64,000 nt of DNA. It comes from Ypsolopha sequella (Eukaryota > Arthropoda > Insecta > Lepidoptera > Ypsolophidae). Position 1 is the first letter of the stretch. Every line of letters starts with the position of its first letter. The notes beneath the pieces were generated by a model that had not been told where the DNA came from, made no database searches, and saw nothing but the letters and a program-made list of their open reading frames with translations. The position numbers were made by a program, and so were the translations under genes. The stretch is taken from assembly GCA_934047225.1 (NCBI GenBank), contig CAKOHE010000010.1, forward strand, positions 18,501 to 82,500, read 5' to 3'. Shown here in pieces: positions 60,801 through 64,000 of this stretch.

Positions 60801-60845
60801 CGGGGGGGGAGAGGTGGGGGTGGTATCGTTGCCCTTAGCAGTAGC
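54813..60845 (-). CDS. ORF2: endonuclease, RT, RNase H, CCHC, novel region, SF1 helicase (H1-4, intact)
   Basis: The frame opens at 60845, right after an in-frame TGA (60846-60848), and runs about 2,010 codons to TGA at 54813. There is no ATG before the endonuclease; the first Met is in the GNMSTYPG segment, past the catalytic Glu. So ORF2 must be reached from ORF1 or by a non-AUG start. Domain order equals H2-3: LVQEPYV, GGDVNAW, SDHN; KKAPGPDGL, SLDIEGAFDNAW, GCVQGS, FADD; YTDGSK, FQSELYAL, RAHVGTAGNERADEL; CECDPD...WH...C. A PTPTPTQTQQ linker, the unrecognised region and the helicase (GVPGSGKT, VDEALMSH, LLLGDQNQVPF, HEAQGLTW, VAVSRHTG) follow. The C-terminus ends in GGTGGTPVV. No internal lesion is seen. 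Confidence 0.93.
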   Translation of the reverse strand, partial: ATAKGNDTTPTSPPPSASHSKLLVIQANLQRNKLATQELIQAAKGRGVSIALVQEPYVGRSGNMSTYPGAQVIQCTLNRTKPVKAAVIIFGDQLRVIHDPQLVTETEAAVTLVAGSLKLAVLSVYFEGDQDINVNLQSVEQKCKKLNTSNILIGGDVNAWSLWWGSKHDDPRGIAYSAFLDEMEFHVLNRGETPTFETYRGGRLYSSIVDVTACSQSVLGRIENWRVDRGMTTSDHNAITFALRLDRELVALEPTTTRRFNVKKANWREFQLHVKSGLAESNISLDNINSISSVEELDEMLVAYTNAIQKACDKAIPKLGAYKGKVAPPWWSKDLADLKREVNRRRRRIRNAAPTRREHVVGEYLTAKLDYEKKASEAQTQSWKEFCSTQEKESMWDGIYRVIRRTTKRREDPLLRNEKGETLSPEASADLLASTFYPDDSALTDQPFHKHLRELTDSNPEDIQDLSEDDPPFTEAELDSVLHDINPKKAPGPDGLTADICTMAIEAGREVFMALANKCLGLAYFPTQWKMAHVIILGKQGKDDYTHPKSYRPIGLLPVIGKIVEKLLVNRLQWHVQPTLNHNQYGFTPQRGTEDALYDLLKHTRSELESKNIVLMISLDIEGAFDNAWWPALKHQLATRKCPRNIYAMVCSYLQDRKIVVNYARATSERDTTKGCVQGSIGGPAFWNIILDPLLAKLAQEGVHAQAFADDVVLTFTGHSVETMEQRVNSTLETIVEWGTQNKLNFAAHKTKAMLMTKKLKYGEPHLYMSGSRLELVDEIKLLGLIIDRKLTFKAHVTAVCKKAADIYKHLARAAKVTWGLNGEIVRTIYVAVVEPIVLYAASAWYQSTELQMIRDRLDALQRGFGQKICKAYRTVSLSSALILSGLLPLDLRVQEAAILYMAKRGISTDYIPPGRKMEQRISYLEQPHPSQLITTEFELLENMDSETLSTHGIAGPQVYTDGSKIEGKVGAALTWWEDGQETSFHTFSLDPACTVFQSELYALHRAIDLAKNSTSDQINILSDSRSSLELLRNPKTTHPLTRNIKECVAEIRAQGRQVRLFWLRAHVGTAGNERADELAKQAALQSSDAPDYSEVPVSHVKRKVREETVRRWQDRYSSSSTGAVTKVFFPDVNDAFRIVRETKMTHRQVQALTGHGGMAEYLHRFKLKSSPGCECDPDTSESVWHLLLDCPRFAVARMELEYRLNMKLEKAELRNILADKDNRTLFLAFVESVIRTAAKRNSSTDITDIPHPQTNTSTPTPTPTQTQQPTTSCSMPAEYQLLKFSEAGTPAIRLKGVATFMDDSTERLGICFCRIRGNKFVTISPGLALLLKGSNFKATMRRKAFEALGDATVAGHRCRIVRTKNKIIALFVAGDDVSEFAQASSMLSSLAAIDGPAKKISVDAMVVAYLKAEVEDYSGILRASSKHEMVVYEDRGQNLSYLRPYRLDESSTPTDSWGYPIASPELSGSERLQEKIAGERQPPPRQKESEGVLSTMTRAAVGCFTNIASRIKKHSDTLTPPRPTTSSGTVSGITRTNPSKSYRGLVARPELVTPTTPSDHLSNALLEYVAMLKGTVVSKQETCRTILRAYRRGNEQLLHSKLEECDAAVYNNATFQVLGGTMAGEYMAAFNGTSGFVELDENESNRMGKPVFTTPVDDPIVVVAKCTRIMLEDRILTTANKLLGDSEPTEAAVQMLTPEMEWVNGVPGSGKTTWVVNNFDNETDLVTTSTLEGARDLRQKLEDKLGRTAKFRVRTMASLLVKGIREGESFRRLIVDEALMSHFGAIVLATRIVGASKILLLGDQNQVPFIDRENLFPMRYLSPSIFGSITKQLLCTHRNPMDVAYALREIYSGIYSSKAQTRSLTLESYEETRPPRNEHNTLYLVHTQAEKAFLEGLGYGKQQGSRIHTIHEAQGLTWERVVIIRTAKVTQQLHSSIHHAVVAVSRHTGSCVYYTSRRKNDAIVRLIMNALAAETGTIKEYNLKMAWRNRDTSVADAMLSGGTGGTPVV

Positions 60846-62862
60846 TCACACGCGAGCGAGCTATGGCGTCCATCTTTTGTTTTTCTGGACACTCATTGTC
60901 GTATGCTGCGTGCGCTTTTGATGTTGGGGTGTGGGCCTGTTCACAGTTTTTGCATTTCGGGAGAGCATTCTCCTTCCTGCTGCGACATTTCTCCCAGGAG
61001 TGATTTCCCCCGCAGAATCCGCAGAGGTCCTCCTTCTCCCGGCAGAGGCTTTTTGTGTGGCCGTATCCCCAGCACCTGGAGCACTGGATTAGGGGCGACT
61101 GATCCTCGACGGGGCTCCGTGAGAGGCCGATGTAGACTTTTTTAGCCTCCATCAGCCTCCCATAGAGCGCCGCCGACACCTCGAAAACTATATGAGCTTG
61201 CAGGGGGTTTCTCGCTTTCTTTCTGTATTTGACTCTGACGAGATTGTCGTCTTTCTCCAGGCCCATGAACAATTGTTTATTTTGAGCCCGGAATTGCTGC
61301 GTAATCTCGTCATCCTTCTGATAGGCGAGGACATTTTTCACTATTACTAAGGGATTATTCACGCGAGGCTCCTCCACTTTCAGGGTGTTGTTATTTTTAA
61401 CTCTTGTCCTTACCAGGGCCAGGTCTTCTTTAGACCCACAAGTAAGGACAACCTTTTGGTTTCTCGCCTTTCTGACCCGATCCACCCGTGCACCGGTTTT
61501 TCCCATGTCCAGCGCACCGATTATCGTCTTGATGACATTTTCCCCGGTCTTTGTGGCGTCCGTCGAGGAGACGATAATGCTGTGGTTCGGTCTTGGTGAA
61601 GGCGGTGTGGCTGGCTGTCTCTCCGGCTTGCGCTTCCGCTGCACTACGGTCCACCCGCTCGCCTCAGCGATCTCGGTCTCTAAGCTGAGTTGCGGCGGGG
61701 GTGTGCGCATTCTTTGTTCGCGCATAGTTTTGAGCTCCGAAGAGACTGCCTCAAGCCTTTCGGTGAGCGGCTGGAGGTGCTCTGTGAGTTCCGAATTTGT
61801 GGGGTTCGCTTCGTTGGTGGTGATTGCCTCGCGTAATGTGTTTTTTATGTAAGTGTCGAGTTGTGTCAGCGTTTCCCTCACATCCTTTACCTCCTGCTCT
61901 AAGCGGTCGGTCTGTGGCTGTGAGGGTTCCGTGATTGGAGTTGTATCCGCCCGGATTGCCATCCGTTCGTGCAGCTCTGTTGTCCTTTGGGAGAGAGTAG
62001 TTGTTTCTCTCCTCATTGAGTCTAGTTGTCTGGAGAGCTGCTCTATACTGGTGGAGAGTTTGTTGTAATCTCCTCTGAGAGAGCTCTCCGGACAACCGGA
62101 CCCTTCAACTGACAACTGGGCTAACTGGTTCGATAAGCCCTGCACAGCTTGGTCGATGGCGGCCAGGCGGTCCCTAGCTTCCCCTATTTGTCCGAATGGA
62201 TCCCGCGTTTCATACGCTAGCCATTCTCTCACTGCCTTTGTTTCCCGGAGACCCTGTCCTACTTCCTCCATTGTTTTTTGGAGGTTGATGGTGAGGTTGT
62301 TGGTCACCTCTGTGAGCTGTCTAGTGTGGGCACGCTCCACTCTGACGAGTTCCAGAGCGTGCCGGCTTCTTTCCTTCTCCAGGTTGGATTTGTGCCGTGA
62401 TCTGGAGTCGGAAAGAGACAGCACCGTCTCGTACAGGGTCTGCAGGGATAAAATGGCCGTGGTTTTGAGCTCCGTCTTCAGGTTCCTTGCGGCCTCTAGA
62501 GCCTCCTTACCTTTGAGGAGCATGTCAGTGGCTAACTTGTTCGCAGCGTCCATTCGGACCCCACTCCTGAGGTCCCTGTTTGTGGTGGCTACAAAGCTAT
62601 CCCTTCGGTCAATCGACTCCGACAAAGAGTCTTCGTCCGAGTCGACTGGCCAAGGTGGTGATAGTGCGGCGTGGAAGGTGTCAGGGGCCGATGCAGCCAC
62701 TCTGCGCTCCGAAGCTGATGAGACCGACTCCCCGTCGGAACCGGACTTGAGGCTATTTCTGAGGAGTCTTTCCCGGAGCGGACGTTGTGGCCGCAGAGGG
62801 GGCACCCCAGTCGTAGATGACTTGGCGACTGAGGTTCTGGGGTTTTTCGGGATGTTGGACAT
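60835..62862 (-). CDS. ORF1 Gag-like protein (H1-4, intact)
   Basis: 675 residues from ATG 62860-62862 (MSNIPKN). Organisation matches H2 ORF1: a Ser/Pro-rich N-terminus, heptad-like charged stretches around LYETVLSLSDSRSRH, the basic patch RKRKPERQ, a conserved VIVSSTD to VEDQSPLIQ region and three zinc knuckles (CSRCWGYGHTKSLC, CGFCGGNHSWEKC, CKNC...H...C). It ends RVSYC-stop, TAA at 60835-60837. It overlaps the open ORF2 frame by 11 nt, with ORF2 at +1. Expected to coat element RNA and form the RNP used for telomere insertion. Confidence 0.93.
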   Translation of the reverse strand: MSNIPKNPRTSVAKSSTTGVPPLRPQRPLRERLLRNSLKSGSDGESVSSASERRVAASAPDTFHAALSPPWPVDSDEDSLSESIDRRDSFVATTNRDLRSGVRMDAANKLATDMLLKGKEALEAARNLKTELKTTAILSLQTLYETVLSLSDSRSRHKSNLEKERSRHALELVRVERAHTRQLTEVTNNLTINLQKTMEEVGQGLRETKAVREWLAYETRDPFGQIGEARDRLAAIDQAVQGLSNQLAQLSVEGSGCPESSLRGDYNKLSTSIEQLSRQLDSMRRETTTLSQRTTELHERMAIRADTTPITEPSQPQTDRLEQEVKDVRETLTQLDTYIKNTLREAITTNEANPTNSELTEHLQPLTERLEAVSSELKTMREQRMRTPPPQLSLETEIAEASGWTVVQRKRKPERQPATPPSPRPNHSIIVSSTDATKTGENVIKTIIGALDMGKTGARVDRVRKARNQKVVLTCGSKEDLALVRTRVKNNNTLKVEEPRVNNPLVIVKNVLAYQKDDEITQQFRAQNKQLFMGLEKDDNLVRVKYRKKARNPLQAHIVFEVSAALYGRLMEAKKVYIGLSRSPVEDQSPLIQCSRCWGYGHTKSLCREKEDLCGFCGGNHSWEKCRSRKENALPKCKNCEQAHTPTSKAHAAYDNECPEKQKMDAIARSRVSYC

Positions 62863-64000
62863 ATTGATGGGGATTTTATTTACTTAGAATAAGATGAGTA
62901 TCAACTTAACTTAATATTAATTAAAATAAATATTTAAAACTATACTAAAAATTACCAACTAACTACAAATAAGGGTCTTGCCGTAGATGTTGATGGCTTC
63001 CGGATGCTGGTTTTGTTGCTTCACGGATTATTTGTGCGAGTAAACTGCTTGATGTGCCTGCGTAGTTGTTGTGCTCGACTATTTGTGTGAGGTACACTCT
63101 AAGGGGGGAAGATAGAAGTGGCGGATAGTTTTTCCGATCTCATGGCCAAGGGAAGCAAGGAATCAGTGATCCGTGGGAGCCAGTTTGTAGCTGAGGCTCT
63201 TCCGGTTAATTTGAGCCCAAGCTCGATGTTGTCAGGCCAAGGGGGACAAAGTTAGCCGCCGGGGTGTGGAGGTAAGAGGGTGGGGGGAGTAGAAAAAGGT
63301 TTTTTGGATCTATCACCCCAACCGGCAGGGCTATCAAAATTCTGGCAGAGCCAAAGTACTCCTTTTGCTCTCCCGAGAAGTTTGAGCCCAAACTCGGGGG
63401 GTCTAGCGTCACGGGGGGCAAGACGGGCCCTTGCGGGGGTGAGGTCGAGGGAGAGGGGAGGGGGGTTTGGGGATTGGGGAAGGGGGAGTTGGGATTAGGG
63501 ACGGGGGAGTCGGGATCTGTGAAGGGGGAGTTGGGTTGGGGGAGGGGGAGTCGAGGTTGGGGTAGGGGGAGTTAGTATTGGGTTAGGGGAGTATTGATGG
63601 TTGGGTTGGAGGTCGGGGGAAGGGTAGGAATCAAGAGCCGACGATTGGCAGGGGGCCCGTCTTGCCCCACTTGATAATGGGGGGGGGTGAAACCTGAGAG
63701 GGGTAGGCGCGGTGTACGTCAGGTGGTGGGGGGAGATCAATGTGATCCACGCGGCGGGTGACCAAGTTTTGGAGGGGGGGCGCAAATTTGGGGGGGTCCA
63801 AAAATTTGGGGGAGGGGGATGTTTTGGGCCTGTGCGGAAAGGACTGGTCGTCCCGATATCAACAAGCCCAAGCTCGGGGGGAATAGGACAAGGGGTTCAG
63901 GAGTTCCCTAGGTGTACCTCTGGTCTCCGAGTGTCCTCAGGAAACTGCTCCTCATCAGCTAGACGAAGTCCTCAGGTGGGCAGAGGTGTCTTCAGCGATG
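62863..64000 (-). promoter_or_regulatory. 5' UTR of H1-4 (partial)
   Basis: An AT-rich part next to ORF1 is followed by two decayed monomer-like blocks (about 63208-63260 and 63330-63420) sharing tttgagcccaa(a/g)ctcg with the H2 monomers. A G-rich low-complexity stretch of gggggagt-type repeats (about 63420-63600) comes next. The end of the window holds the conserved foldable segment (63910-63995). No gene is seen. Confidence 0.7.
63912..63990 (-). promoter_or_regulatory. Conserved foldable element in the H1-4 5' UTR
   Basis: acctctg (63916-63922) pairs with cagaggt (63981-63987). Inside are a gacgaagtc hairpin (63962-63970) and an aactg/cagct stem with G-U pairing. Same arrangement as in H2-1 with changes in stems and loops. 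Confidence 0.5.

Larger units (their letters stand above)
54225..64000 (-). mobile_element. H1-4: H1 element with both ORFs open, 5' UTR leaves the window
   Basis: This is the complete-coding H1 copy: poly(A), 3' UTR, ORF2 (54813-60845), ORF1 (60835-62862) and at least 1.1 kb of 5' UTR. Comparison with H2 suggests that roughly 0.4 kb of 5' UTR is beyond the window edge. H1 and H2 proteins are clearly related but differ throughout, so they are distinct lineages that both carry the helicase. Confidence 0.93.

Noticed and set aside
1..64000. LTR retrotransposon, Penelope or DNA transposon content
   Set aside because: No long terminal repeats, integrase, GIY-YIG or transposase motifs were seen; all coding sequence is explained by non-LTR ORFs.
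1..64000. tRNA, rRNA or host protein genes
   Set aside because: None recognised; all stretches between ORFs are element UTRs, poly(A) tails or TTAGG repeats.

Overview
The whole window is an insect-type telomeric or subtelomeric array. It consists of (TTAGG)n tracts split by telomere-specific non-LTR retrotransposons (LINEs) of the R1/TRAS/SART kind, and I see no ordinary host gene. TTAGG repeats, R1-type APE endonuclease/RT proteins and poly(A)/telomere-repeat junctions point to an insect; the order cannot be fixed from the sequence. The G-rich strand runs left to right, so the chromosome end is probably to the right.

Layout, left to right: C-1 tail (1-217, +); H1-1 (270-2281, -, 5'-truncated); B1 (2309-10505, -, full length, both ORFs open); H1-2 (10514-12806, -, 5'-truncated); H1-3 (12824-16496, -, 5'-truncated); C-2 (16582-18839, +, 5'-truncated); H2-1 (18867-29298, -, full length, one frameshift in ORF2); H2-2 (29351-39024, -, lacks its 3' end, several lesions); H2-3 (39038-49501, -, full length, both ORFs open); B2 (49626-54102, -, 5'-truncated, frameshifted); H1-4 (54225 to beyond 64000, -, both ORFs open, 5' UTR leaves the window). 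Ten telomere-repeat tracts, 8 to about 123 bp long, separate the eleven elements. Together they are only about 0.5 kb.

The H families (H1 and H2, about 10.4 kb when complete) are the main interest. ORF1 is a Gag-like protein with coiled coils and three zinc knuckles. ORF2 is about 2,010 residues: APE endonuclease, reverse transcriptase, RNase H, a CCHC finger, then about 765 extra residues. The extra part holds an unrecognised conserved region and a complete superfamily-1 helicase with the motif set of positive-strand RNA virus (alphavirus-like/tobamovirus-like) helicases. The B families lack this extension: their ORF2 stops exactly where the extension starts in H. From memory, insect R1-type LINEs with a C-terminal tobamovirus-like SF1 helicase have been reported (Lazareva and colleagues, 2015), so the fusion itself may not be new. 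Its setting here is a telomere array with helicase-bearing and helicase-free sister families, apparently intact copies and a shared ORF1/ORF2 recoding-like junction.

Minus-strand elements all have the poly(A) end on the left, always joined in the same repeat phase (GGTTAGG then T-tract), with the 5' end toward the presumed chromosome end. This is the geometry expected if the G-rich strand primes reverse transcription. The C family sits in the opposite orientation, like the TRAS/SART pair of silkworm telomeres. Element names used here (B, C, H1, H2) are local labels.
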